Below are positions 17,089-26,078 of a DNA stretch of 64,000 bases, one piece after another; position 1 is the stretch's first letter; every line of letters begins with the position of its first letter. Below the pieces are notes generated by a model. It was not told where the DNA came from. It worked only from the letters and a program-made list of their open reading frames with translations, and made no database searches. The translations under genes and the position numbers were made by a program. Source of the DNA: an uncultured Bacteroides sp. (GTDB lineage Bacteria; Bacteroidota; Bacteroidia; Bacteroidales; Bacteroidaceae); contig NZ_OY782855.1 of NCBI RefSeq assembly GCF_963678425.1, positions 2,232,001 to 2,296,000 of the forward strand, in the 5' to 3' direction.

Positions 17089-20000
17089 TTATTCCACAAC
17101 CACACGTTCCGATGAAGAATGTGAGGCGAACTCCGGTGCATAAGCCGACTGTAAAGTAGCAATACCGCATGAATAATACCCGGTTCTGGTTACAAAGAAT
17201 GAATGTTCCAGCACATAAGTTCCTTTGGTCAATGAATCAAAAAAGAAATTGGTGGAAGCATCTTTCACCGCCACATAATATCCCGTTCCTGCACCCCAAC
17301 GATAACCGGAAAGTGATTCAAGCGGTTCAAAGCAGGCAGCACGCTGATCTTTCAATTGTACAAAGTCCATATCACGATCCACCTTTATGATAATACGTGA
17401 AACCACCTTATCACCAACTTTTAGTTTTGCATTCGTTTTCAACGGTTGCAGTTCTTTCACCCCGTTCACCAAACGTTCCACATATAATGTTTTAGAAACA
17501 TTCAGCTCTTTGCCTTGTTGCTTCACCCTATCTGTCTCTTCCAGATATTGTGCATAAACAGCTCCCCAGGCAATACCCGCGTCACGTTTTTCCACTTTGA
17601 TCTGGCCCAATGCCGATGTAGTGGCAACATCTTCAAATGATTTCTTTATATATCCGGTAGATGGGATCGTTGTTTGAGCAGGAGAATAAGTCTCCATCAC
17701 TTGTTTACCGAAAGAGATTCTCACATCACCGGGATTATCTAATAGATTATTTCCTCTGTTCAATAAAGCATAAACGGCATTCACTGTGGAAACCGGAGAA
17801 TCCCAAGATTGTGCCTGTTTTTGTTTCAATATCCACATTTTCATTTCTTCAACAGTAACCGAATCTTTAGCCACTTCATCAAAAGCCTCCAATACAGCCG
17901 TCTGCATCTTCATCTTATTACCAAACCAAGAATACGGATTCACACTTGCTGAGTAGAACATTCCCATCTCATCAGTTTTCGCAGCATACTCTTTCATTGA
18001 ATTTAAGAAATCCTTAGCCTCAGCATTCCTGCCGGCTTTTGCAAGAACAACTGTTGAAAGAGCTTTTCCCATCAATGTTTGATTCTTCAGAGTCTGATGT
18101 ATTTTACTCAGGAAGAAGTTATAAGCCTCTTTATTAACCGAAGGAATCTTCTCTCCAGTCAGCGCACATAAGTAAAGATAATGCAGAGACTCGTCATCCA
18201 GCCCCAATGTAGGACCATACTTTTTCTCGTCTTTCTTTATATCTTTGTATTTCTGAAGCATCTCACCATGTAAATATCTGAAAGCAGATTGTTGCATATT
18301 CAACGCATCACCATTCAATGGTTCGCCAGTGAGTTTGCTCAACCGCCCCATGGTTTCCAACACAAATTGTGTAATGTAACGACTGCCGTTCATCCCTTTG
18401 TACCAGGTCCACGCCCCGTTATTCAGTTGCAACTCTTTTAATTTAGCCAGCGCCTGAGTATTTTTATATTGAATAGTATTCAGATCAAAAAGCAAAGCCA
18501 ACCGCTGTTTTTGTTCAGCCTCACTCTTAGCTTCAGTTAACCAAGGAGATTCTTCCAGCAAGATATTCTTCACATCCTGATTCTTTTGCAGATTGCTCCA
18601 CAATGTTTCTTTCGTTTCACCCTGAGCCTTCCACTGATCAAAGACCAGTTTAATGCGAGGTTGTGCATTCATAATAGATGAAGCCAGTGAGTTTGCATAG
18701 AAAGCCGTTGCCCAAGACACCGCACTTTCGTTGGTAGGATTAGACAAATCAGGCAAACTCTGCACAGCATACCATGCCGGATTTCCGGTAAACTCAACTG
18801 TTAACTTACGATCTGTTGCTGTTTTCGAATTCCCGTTAAAGAGTTCCTTCATAGAAAACTCACGAGTCTGATTTCCACGGACAGGCATTGCCAGCGTTTC
18901 AATGATTCGTTCTTTATTGCTAAGAACCGGAAGCAGATGTTGTTCGCCATCACTAAAGTTTCCACCATCAGCCACTATTCTGCATCCTAAGAGAGAATAG
19001 CTTGCATCGGCTGAAAAATCAAACGAAAAGCTCGTAGTCTCTCCTGCTTTTACAGAAAAGGCCTTTTCCTTTGTTAATATAACCTGTTCTGTAGCCGGAT
19101 CAAATAGCTGCATTTTCACATCTCCCTTTACTTCTTTCTGAGAAACGTTGATAATTCGTGCAGATATTGAAGTTTGATCTCCGACTCTCACAAAACGAGG
19201 CATATTAGGTGTAACCATAAAGTCTTTACTTGTCACGGTTTCTCCATCAATGGTTCCAATCTGCATGTCTTTTGTATGTGCAATTCCTTTAAACGTCCAG
19301 CGGGTAAGACTTTCGGGCATGGTGAATGAGAAACTTACTTCCCCCTTTTCGTTTGTACGAAGCTGCGGATAGAAGAATGCTGTTTCGTTGAAGTTTTCAC
19401 GGATAGGGATGGTTGAGTCTAATATTTCCTCCTGATCCTTCACTTCATCTTCATCATTAATTTCCTCGTCTTTTTTAATTACAGGAGCAACAAACTTAAC
19501 AGAACTTTTCAATGCCGGAGGAGGAGGAACAGATGATTCTGCATTCGCACGTATACCTGCTACACGACCAGCCAAAGCACTCGATATGCCACGTATCTTT
19601 ACACCTTTTGCTTTTGTTCCATAACCAACGACTGCAACTTCATTAAGTGAAAGACTTTGGACATCAAAAGAGTTTAAATAAGTTCTCATAATCTCATCGT
19701 AAGAGAAATTCGTATAGGGATAACCTTTTAATGGAAAACTAAAATAGTAATAGTTATTATTGGAATACGGATAAATCCAATTTACTGTAGGGATAACACG
19801 TCCAAAGTTTACAGACAAACCCTGGTCTCTTTTCCATATCTTATCTAAAGAAGCATCGTACATTGAAGCTAAAAGCTCAGCATTAGCAGCCGTTTCTTTT
19901 GCATTTTTAATGGTTAGTTTCCACTCCTCTTTCTGCCCGGGTTTTAATTTATCACGGAACACTTCCCATTTTAAAGTAAGCTTATTATCGGGCAAAGCTT

Positions 20001-22968
20001 TCTGAATACTTTCTCCCTGCTGATACACCTGACCGTTCTTCACAAAACAGAAATTGACAAAAACGCCATCTCCATACTCATCCTTATAAGGAATATCAAA
20101 ACGTTGAACCGAATTGGACAAAGCAAGACGGCGACTTTCAATATGCTTGCCACACGCAAAAATATCATAAATAACATGTACATCCTTCTCTCCCGACCCG
20201 AATAAAATAGTTGCCGGCTTGTCTGGAGCAAATGTAGTATCCATCAGCTTGCACCACATTGGCTTGGAAACAGGTGGTTGCTTATCATTGACTAAAAAAA
20301 GGACCAATAGTTTATTACAAGTAGCTTTTCTTCCCTTCTCATCCAGAGCAGAGAGAACCAGATTATATTCTCCGGAAGGTAATTCCTTCCAGGCTGTGAG
20401 TTCCTGTAATTTATTTGAAGTAAATTTCCCTTCTAAGACAGGCTTCTTATTGCCTTTTGCAAATAATTGGTAGGTGCCTTCCACATTTACCGGTTTCTGA
20501 CTAAGGTTATCAGCCTTAAATGTTGCGCTGATAACTTTGTCCCGACAAATTTCATCATCCATATCCGTAGACAGGACCAATGAAGTGCTGCCCACCGAAA
20601 TAGATGTTTCGGCAGTTTGTGTCTCTCCTGCAGTATCAGTAAGCGTTGCTTTAACCTTATATGTATAATAACATTCGTCGAGATCATCGCTAAGATCGGG
20701 AAGCAAACGGAAAGGAACTACAAAATCACCTTTCTCGTCAACCACAGCTTCGCCCGAGGTTAATGTAGTTTCTTGCCCTTCGCGCCATTCCCACCAGTAA
20801 GGCTGAACACGAGTAATGCTATATTTTATCGAAGAGCCTTGAACTGCTACTCCTGAAAAAGTCTTTGCAGATCCTTGAACTCTTACTGAATCATTGAATG
20901 TATAACTTCCTTCTAAAGGCTTGAAAGTTATCTCAAAAGTGGGGCGCTTATATTCTTCCACACGGATATAAGTGCTTCCGAAATCCGTTTTCAAACAGAA
21001 CTGACCGTTAAGTGTTACAGTTGGCAAAGAAAAATCAGTTGTAAATGATCCAAACTCATTAGTAATTAAAGTTTTTGTTGCAACAACTTTATTATTGGCA
21101 TCAAGCAATTGAAGAACATATCCTCTGTCTGCCACCACATGAGCTGTATCTGAAGCCGAACGGTATGCAATACCTTTCACAAAGACAGTCTGCCCCGGAC
21201 GATAAAGGGTGCGATCCGTCAGCAAAGTAACTAGCTCATTTTCTTTTTTTGCTTCCGCATAAGAATATCGGTAAGTATTTATATTCTGTAGTGGCAGTGC
21301 TACATCATTACCTTTTGAAGCAGTAAGCCATCTTAGTTTATCCGCTTTATCAATCACCACACTTCCATTAGCATCTGTAGTTACTTTTGAATGCTCCTTT
21401 TTATCTCCTTTACTATACACAAAAAGAGAAACTGTTGCTTCGGGAATTGGTTGTCCGCTCTGTGCATCAAGCGTGATAATCTCAATTTTATTATCAGAAA
21501 GATTACGCGTTAGGACTTTAAAAGCAGAAGAATAAAAAAAGTTAGTTGAAACATTGCCATTCTTTGCATCGGGAATAATATCCATCAGATATATTCCTAA
21601 CGCCGAAGCTTTCACTTTAAAAACAGAATCTTTCTGCTGATAATCAACCGGACGCACCAATGAATAATGTTCTGTAGTAATAAGTTGGGCATACTTCTTA
21701 TAGAAACTCTTATCCAACGTTTCATTTAGCTTGGGAGATGTTACCGGAAGGTTCACTTTATACAGGTTAATTTTAAAACCATCCAGATTCCTATGAGAAA
21801 CTTTAAGATCGAATAGATTACCCGGATAAATTATCTGAGGAGATTCAATATTTAAATTAGGATTTAGAATCTGTTGTTTGCTATTTTTCAACAAATTAAT
21901 CCGCTTATAGTTAGGATATTTTTGAATAGCTTCGTTCAATAGATCCAATTCCAAAGGAAGATTCCTCTTTTCAGAAAGATAATTCGCCTTTTCCAAATAT
22001 ACTTCCGCACAAACTTCATTTGAAGAATTCTGAGCAATTAAGTAATTAAGTGCTGCAATATAAGGATCAGCACCTAATTCCTTTTTCTGAATGGTTTTCC
22101 ATTCATCCACATTTGTTTCTTCAAACTGCTGTTTTGTATAATCCAATCTTTCAAGATCCGTAAGCAATACGGCATTTTTATTTCCAACTAATTGATAATA
22201 AGCACTCAAATCCTGGTATATACGACATTTCTCTGCAACAACATCATATTCACCTGCCACAGGAATCTTAGATTTCAGAAAGTTTTCACTGTTTGCAAAA
22301 GCAATTTCAGATTTCAACAGTGTCTGCGGATAAATATCTTTCGAAAAGCTTTGTAAAGTTGAAAGAGAAGAAAGCGCACGTTTCGCCAGCAGATGAAACA
22401 TATCATGGAGGAAATAATTACTTGTTTCACCGTTCGTCACAATTGGTTCATAAGCAGATGAAGAAGTTTCCTGCAACAGTTTCTGATCCTTTAGCGAATT
22501 CCGCAAACAAGAAAAAGCTTTCTGAATAAAAAGATTGGTGCTCCATTCGCGAATATCTTCGGGAGTTTCCCCGGTTAATTGTTTTCCATTACGCAGTTGC
22601 CAGGAATTATTCTGAGCATAGTCTGCATAAAGCTCGGCTATCATGGAATTAAGAATTGCTTTATCCATAGGAACTGTTGATTCCGCTTCCCACTTTTCCA
22701 AACCTTTCAGGTTTACATAAAAGCTATCGGCATCAATCTTCAGTTTTGTATTGGCATTATAGAGATATGCCTTAAACATTTGCGGAGAGTTTTTCTCGGC
22801 AAACGCTTTCTGATAGATTTCATTTGTCATTTTTATTACCGATTGGGGCAGATCTTTCTTCTCAAAAGCCTCAACACTCTTCCACAGTTTCTCATAAGTC
22901 TGCTTTTGGGCAAATAAAGACACCCCTGTCATCACAAATACCAAAAGGGTTAATAGTCTGGTTCTCAT
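17089..22968 (-). CDS. giant alpha-2-macroglobulin-like protein with SusC-type plug motif
   Basis: From the start MRTRLLTLLVFVMTGVSLFA (signal peptide) this is about 1,959 residues; an upstream in-frame ATG would add eight residues before the signal. The central part has MG/A2M domains: LVTLLTDRTLYRPGQTVFVKG, then FFYPQLRTNEKGEVSFSFTM and LTRWTFKGIAHTKD, a clear A2M region, and a C-terminal alpha/alpha-toroid. No CxEQ thioester is seen where it is expected (LPDLSNPTNESAVSW), so it cannot use the covalent trap of classical A2M. Near residue 1,100 lies LSLNEVAVVGYGTKAKG with GRVAGI, the N-terminal plug signature of SusC-like receptors. Probably periplasmic or outer-membrane-associated. A near-consensus -7 element (minus-strand TTACTTTG, about 23000-23007) precedes it. 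Confidence 0.85.
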   Translation of the reverse strand: MRTRLLTLLVFVMTGVSLFAQKQTYEKLWKSVEAFEKKDLPQSVIKMTNEIYQKAFAEKNSPQMFKAYLYNANTKLKIDADSFYVNLKGLEKWEAESTVPMDKAILNSMIAELYADYAQNNSWQLRNGKQLTGETPEDIREWSTNLFIQKAFSCLRNSLKDQKLLQETSSSAYEPIVTNGETSNYFLHDMFHLLAKRALSSLSTLQSFSKDIYPQTLLKSEIAFANSENFLKSKIPVAGEYDVVAEKCRIYQDLSAYYQLVGNKNAVLLTDLERLDYTKQQFEETNVDEWKTIQKKELGADPYIAALNYLIAQNSSNEVCAEVYLEKANYLSEKRNLPLELDLLNEAIQKYPNYKRINLLKNSKQQILNPNLNIESPQIIYPGNLFDLKVSHRNLDGFKINLYKVNLPVTSPKLNETLDKSFYKKYAQLITTEHYSLVRPVDYQQKDSVFKVKASALGIYLMDIIPDAKNGNVSTNFFYSSAFKVLTRNLSDNKIEIITLDAQSGQPIPEATVSLFVYSKGDKKEHSKVTTDANGSVVIDKADKLRWLTASKGNDVALPLQNINTYRYSYAEAKKENELVTLLTDRTLYRPGQTVFVKGIAYRSASDTAHVVADRGYVLQLLDANNKVVATKTLITNEFGSFTTDFSLPTVTLNGQFCLKTDFGSTYIRVEEYKRPTFEITFKPLEGSYTFNDSVRVQGSAKTFSGVAVQGSSIKYSITRVQPYWWEWREGQETTLTSGEAVVDEKGDFVVPFRLLPDLSDDLDECYYTYKVKATLTDTAGETQTAETSISVGSTSLVLSTDMDDEICRDKVISATFKADNLSQKPVNVEGTYQLFAKGNKKPVLEGKFTSNKLQELTAWKELPSGEYNLVLSALDEKGRKATCNKLLVLFLVNDKQPPVSKPMWCKLMDTTFAPDKPATILFGSGEKDVHVIYDIFACGKHIESRRLALSNSVQRFDIPYKDEYGDGVFVNFCFVKNGQVYQQGESIQKALPDNKLTLKWEVFRDKLKPGQKEEWKLTIKNAKETAANAELLASMYDASLDKIWKRDQGLSVNFGRVIPTVNWIYPYSNNNYYYFSFPLKGYPYTNFSYDEIMRTYLNSFDVQSLSLNEVAVVGYGTKAKGVKIRGISSALAGRVAGIRANAESSVPPPPALKSSVKFVAPVIKKDEEINDEDEVKDQEEILDSTIPIRENFNETAFFYPQLRTNEKGEVSFSFTMPESLTRWTFKGIAHTKDMQIGTIDGETVTSKDFMVTPNMPRFVRVGDQTSISARIINVSQKEVKGDVKMQLFDPATEQVILTKEKAFSVKAGETTSFSFDFSADASYSLLGCRIVADGGNFSDGEQHLLPVLSNKERIIETLAMPVRGNQTREFSMKELFNGNSKTATDRKLTVEFTGNPAWYAVQSLPDLSNPTNESAVSWATAFYANSLASSIMNAQPRIKLVFDQWKAQGETKETLWSNLQKNQDVKNILLEESPWLTEAKSEAEQKQRLALLFDLNTIQYKNTQALAKLKELQLNNGAWTWYKGMNGSRYITQFVLETMGRLSKLTGEPLNGDALNMQQSAFRYLHGEMLQKYKDIKKDEKKYGPTLGLDDESLHYLYLCALTGEKIPSVNKEAYNFFLSKIHQTLKNQTLMGKALSTVVLAKAGRNAEAKDFLNSMKEYAAKTDEMGMFYSASVNPYSWFGNKMKMQTAVLEAFDEVAKDSVTVEEMKMWILKQKQAQSWDSPVSTVNAVYALLNRGNNLLDNPGDVRISFGKQVMETYSPAQTTIPSTGYIKKSFEDVATTSALGQIKVEKRDAGIAWGAVYAQYLEETDRVKQQGKELNVSKTLYVERLVNGVKELQPLKTNAKLKVGDKVVSRIIIKVDRDMDFVQLKDQRAACFEPLESLSGYRWGAGTGYYVAVKDASTNFFFDSLTKGTYVLEHSFFVTRTGYYSCGIATLQSAYAPEFASHSSSERVVVE

Positions 22969-23166
22969 ATCTATTATTTTAAGTTTTAGCATATTACAAC
23001 AAAGTAAACGATTTAAACTTAAAAAACATGCATCAGCTACAAAAAATTTAAACCATTTTTTATGAATAATAACTTAAAAGTCAATTATCTCTAAATCCTT
23101 TTCAGTTTAAAACCGACTAAATAACTAAAAAAGTTTATGCTACATAAATTTTAATTTTGCGAAATT

Positions 23167-23267
23167 GATCTAGCGATCTAGCAGTAAGTATATAACTATC
23201 TAGTAATTAACAAAATAAAATCGCTAGATCAAAATAATTTGATCTAGCAGTGATCTAGCGATCTAGC
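23167..23267. repeat. GATCTAGC repeat cluster, largely on an 11/22-bp lattice
   Basis: ATCTAG starts at 23168, 23176, 23198, 23242, 23253 and 23261. Four of these (23176, 23198, 23242, 23253) fall on one exact 11-bp lattice. The 17-bp block GATCTAGCGATCTAGCA appears twice (23167 and 23252). GCTAGATCAAA and its inverse at 23223-23248 form a perfect 11-bp hairpin with a 4-nt loop. Weaker TCTAGT copies continue to 23318. Confidence 0.7.
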
Positions 23268-23372
23268 ACCTTGTCTAGTTCTGATTCTGGTTGACTGTGT
23301 TTTATTTATAGTCTAGTGTAAGATTGTATCTCTCCTATTCTATATTAGTTAGCTCTTTGAACTATTTTTCTG

Positions 23373-23455
23373 TAGCCCCGGGTGTACCAGCCCCTTGCAC
23401 CCGGGTCTACAGTTAGCCTACACCCGGGTGTAAGGCGTATGTACACCCGGGTGCA
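23373..23455. repeat. palindromic CCCGGG array, 4 copies at exact 23-bp period
   Basis: CCCGGG begins at 23377, 23400, 23423 and 23446. The full unit is close to the 14-bp palindrome TACACCCGGGTGTA; copy 3 is perfect and the others carry one or two changes. Units are separated by 9-bp spacers that do not resemble each other. The GC-rich cores stand out strongly in an AT-rich region. Confidence 0.85.
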
Positions 23456-23462
23456 AACAAAA

Positions 23463-23496
23463 AAAGTGCGGGAAAGATTACTCCATCCCGCACTTT
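23463..23496 (-). terminator. terminator of pepD
   Basis: AAAGTGCGGGA pairs with TCCCGCACTTT, followed on the minus strand by a T-run. It begins 24 bp after the pepD stop. Confidence 0.85.
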
Positions 23497-23519
23497 ATAT
23501 TTATTTTTTCTGAATCAGA

Positions 23520-24980
23520 TTATTCCTTAACCGGTGTTTGTTCCAAAGTTGCAACAAGGAATTCATAGAACTTCTTAACTGAAGGAATGTAAACACGTTC
23601 GTCTGGTGAGTGAGGAGAACGCAATGTAGGGCCAAAAGAAATCATATCCAATCCAGGGATATTAGCACCAATGATACCACATTCCAGTCCGGCATGAATA
23701 ACCTTCACCGCTGGTTCTTCACCAAACTGTGCTTTATAGGAAGCTTTCATCGCATGAAGTATCGGAGAGTTCACGTCGGGTTGCCATCCTGAATAGCCAC
23801 CAGACATTTCCACCTTGGCTCCTGCCATATTGAAACAGCATTCAATGCTGGTTGTGAGGAATTCTTTCATGGAATCAGAAGCACTTCTGGCAAGGATCTT
23901 CACCTCTGCCAGTCCGTTTTCAACCTTAACAATTGCAAGGTTTGAAGATGTTTCTACTGTATCAGGAATAGAAGGAATATTTCTCATAACACCATTCTGA
24001 CAAGCAAAAATGGAGTTGATGATATCATCCTGTATTTCTTCGGGAACAAGTCCTTTTGGTAAATCAGTTTTCTCTGCCTTGAAACTGATATTTTCCTCAA
24101 TACCTTCGTACTCTTCATTAAACATATTCTCGCAGTATTGTACCAGGTCTACCAGTTCTTCCTCGTTCTCTTTAGGTATTGTTACAATAATATGTGCTTC
24201 GCGTGGAATAGCATTACGCATATTTCCGCCTTCGAAGATGGCAAGTCTGGCTTCATAGCTGGCAACTGCTTCGCGAAGGAAACGAACCATCAGTTTATTT
24301 GCATTGGCACGTCCCTGATTGATTTCCAAACCGGAGTGTCCGCCACGCAGACCTGTCAGGATCACTTTTACAGCAATGTCGCCTTCTTCAGGTTCCACTT
24401 CTTTATATTGGAAAGTAGCAGTTACATCTTCACCACCGGCACAGCCAATGTAAAGCTCTCCTTCGTCTTCAGAATCCAGATTCAAAAGAATTTCGCCCTT
24501 GATACTCTCCCTCTTCAGAGCAAAAGCTCCGTACATACCAGTCTCTTCGTCTACAGTAATCAACGCTTCCAGCGGACCATGTTTCAATGTGTTGTCCTCA
24601 AGAACAGCCATGATTGCCGCAACACCCATTCCATCATCAGCACCAAGTGTTGTACCTTTCGCCTTTACCCAGTCGCCATCTATATAAGTTTCGATAGGAT
24701 CTTTCTCAAAATCGTGAGCGGTATCGTTATTCTTTTGTGGAACCATGTCCATGTGTGCCTGAAGAATCACGCCTTTTCTGTTTTCCATTCCCGGGGAAGC
24801 CGGCTTTCTTATAATAACATTACCTATTTCATCGGTAAATGATTCCAGATTTAAACTCTTTCCGAAGTTTATCATAAACTCTGTTACAGGTTTCATAAAA
24901 CCTGAAGGACGGGGAACTCTGGTTAATGAGTAGAAATGTTTCCATACGGCTTCCGGAGCCAATGATTGAATTGTTTTCAT
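23520..24980 (-). CDS. pepD: aminoacyl-histidine dipeptidase (M20 family)
   Basis: PepD is a cytoplasmic di-zinc peptidase that cleaves Xaa-His and other dipeptides. The 486-residue protein shows the M20 metal sites: LQAHMDMVPQ (first His/Asp), LGADDGMGVAA (bridging Asp), TVDEETGMYGA (catalytic and metal Glu) and LNLDSEDEGE. The dimerisation insert starts near GLRGGHSGLEINQGRANANKL, and the last metal-binding His is in GPTLRSPHSPDERV. The length is normal for PepD. It starts 5 bp after the YbhN-like gene, in one operon. Confidence 0.93.
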   Translation of the reverse strand: MKTIQSLAPEAVWKHFYSLTRVPRPSGFMKPVTEFMINFGKSLNLESFTDEIGNVIIRKPASPGMENRKGVILQAHMDMVPQKNNDTAHDFEKDPIETYIDGDWVKAKGTTLGADDGMGVAAIMAVLEDNTLKHGPLEALITVDEETGMYGAFALKRESIKGEILLNLDSEDEGELYIGCAGGEDVTATFQYKEVEPEEGDIAVKVILTGLRGGHSGLEINQGRANANKLMVRFLREAVASYEARLAIFEGGNMRNAIPREAHIIVTIPKENEEELVDLVQYCENMFNEEYEGIEENISFKAEKTDLPKGLVPEEIQDDIINSIFACQNGVMRNIPSIPDTVETSSNLAIVKVENGLAEVKILARSASDSMKEFLTTSIECCFNMAGAKVEMSGGYSGWQPDVNSPILHAMKASYKAQFGEEPAVKVIHAGLECGIIGANIPGLDMISFGPTLRSPHSPDERVYIPSVKKFYEFLVATLEQTPVKE

Positions 24981-24985
24981 ACACT

Positions 24986-25981
24986 TTAATTTTTATTTGT
25001 AAATGGCAGGGCCACTAACCCATATACACCCAGTAAAATTAGTAATAATGTTTGTATTCCATGTTTAATTAAGGCAAATATACCCGCATCAGTAGGATTA
25101 ACACCATAAAGAACCATCATTGAAATTATTGCGAAATGCCAGGGACCTGCACCGTTTGGTGTTGGAACCACTACTGCCACACTTCCTGCTGCAAACAAAA
25201 CCAGTCCGGCCATAAAACTTAAGTTCGAAGAAAAATCAAAACAAAAGAAGGTCAGATAAAATTCCATGAAGTAACAGAACCAGATAAGGAATGTATACAA
25301 TATGAAAAGAGGCTTATTCTTCACATGTTTCAGGGTTAATATGCCTTCCCAAACGTTCAGTACGATTCCTTTTACTTTTTCAAAAAACGATAGTAGCCGC
25401 ATCAGCTTGTAAAGCAGGACAGATACACCTACAACACAAAGTATAATTATATAAAATTCAGGAGAAAGGAACATGGCTTCAATGGAGTCCAGACTGGTTC
25501 CCGTCTTTAGAAAAAAGCTTTTAAAGATACCCAGTTGAAGAATAAATGTGGTCCCGACAATTGCCAGAACCATGATTGAATCTATGATTCGTTCGGTAAC
25601 CACTGTTCCAAGAGATTTGGAGAAAGATACCCCGTCATACTTGGAAAGCACTGTGCATCTGGATACCTCTCCCACACGGGGCAATACCAGATTCGCGGCA
25701 TAAGATATGAATATTGCATTCACACAGTTACTGGATTTTGGATAAGCATCAAGCGGCTCAAGCGTTTGTTTCCATCTCCATCCCCGGAATATATGACTAA
25801 ATACACCAAAAATCAGAGAGACTAATATCCACCAGTAGTTCATCTCATGAAGAAGTACATGACCTACTCTCGAAAAATCAAAATCTCTATAAACCCAGAC
25901 TAAAATAAAACCACCCAAGACTACTGGTAAAGCTATCTGAAGTGTCTTTTTTATTATCTTTTTAAATGGAGGTGTTCCCAA
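24986..25981 (-). CDS. YbhN/LPG-synthase-type membrane protein (UPF0104)
   Basis: A polytopic protein of the lysylphosphatidylglycerol synthase TM-domain family, with about eight hydrophobic helices and the family motifs FSHIFRGWRWKQTL, ANLVLPRVGEVSRCTVL, VVTERIID and VVVPTPNGAGPWHFAII. Relatives (AglD, YbhN) are inner-membrane proteins of uncertain role, some possibly transporting lipid-linked intermediates. The frame is open as far as an ATG at 26065, but a TATCTTTG promoter element lies inside that extension (26024-26031). I therefore place the start at a TTG at 25981 (about 331 residues), just before FKKIIKKTLQIALPVVLGG. It is cotranscribed with pepD. Confidence 0.75.
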   Translation of the reverse strand: MGTPPFKKIIKKTLQIALPVVLGGFILVWVYRDFDFSRVGHVLLHEMNYWWILVSLIFGVFSHIFRGWRWKQTLEPLDAYPKSSNCVNAIFISYAANLVLPRVGEVSRCTVLSKYDGVSFSKSLGTVVTERIIDSIMVLAIVGTTFILQLGIFKSFFLKTGTSLDSIEAMFLSPEFYIIILCVVGVSVLLYKLMRLLSFFEKVKGIVLNVWEGILTLKHVKNKPLFILYTFLIWFCYFMEFYLTFFCFDFSSNLSFMAGLVLFAAGSVAVVVPTPNGAGPWHFAIISMMVLYGVNPTDAGIFALIKHGIQTLLLILLGVYGLVALPFTNKN

Positions 25982-26023
25982 AATTATAATTAAATGAATT
26001 ATTATTAATACCTTTGTAAGCTG

Positions 26024-26031
26024 CAAAGATA
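26024..26031 (-). promoter_or_regulatory. -7 promoter element of the YbhN-pepD operon
   Basis: The minus strand reads TATCTTTG. Its predicted transcription start near 26017 rules out the longer ATG start at 26065 for the downstream gene. Confidence 0.6.
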
Positions 26032-26078
26032 ATAGGTTATCTGTAAAGAGCGAACGAATAAACAATTAAATTAACAGA

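Larger units (their letters stand above)
22969..23519. other. 550-bp intergenic region with two repeat arrays
   Basis: This gap lies between the end of pepD and the start of the A2M gene, both on the minus strand. From right to left it holds the pepD terminator, a CCCGGG array (23-bp period), a GATCTAGC array and an AT-rich stretch just before the A2M gene. No coding sequence was seen. Confidence 0.8.

Noticed and set aside
23373..23455. CCCGGG array considered as a CRISPR array
   Set aside because: Repeats of 14 bp and spacers of 9 bp are far too short, and no cas gene lies in the window.
24138..24842. 234-residue frame antisense to pepD
   Set aside because: Composition is unlike a real protein and every conserved motif lies on the pepD strand.
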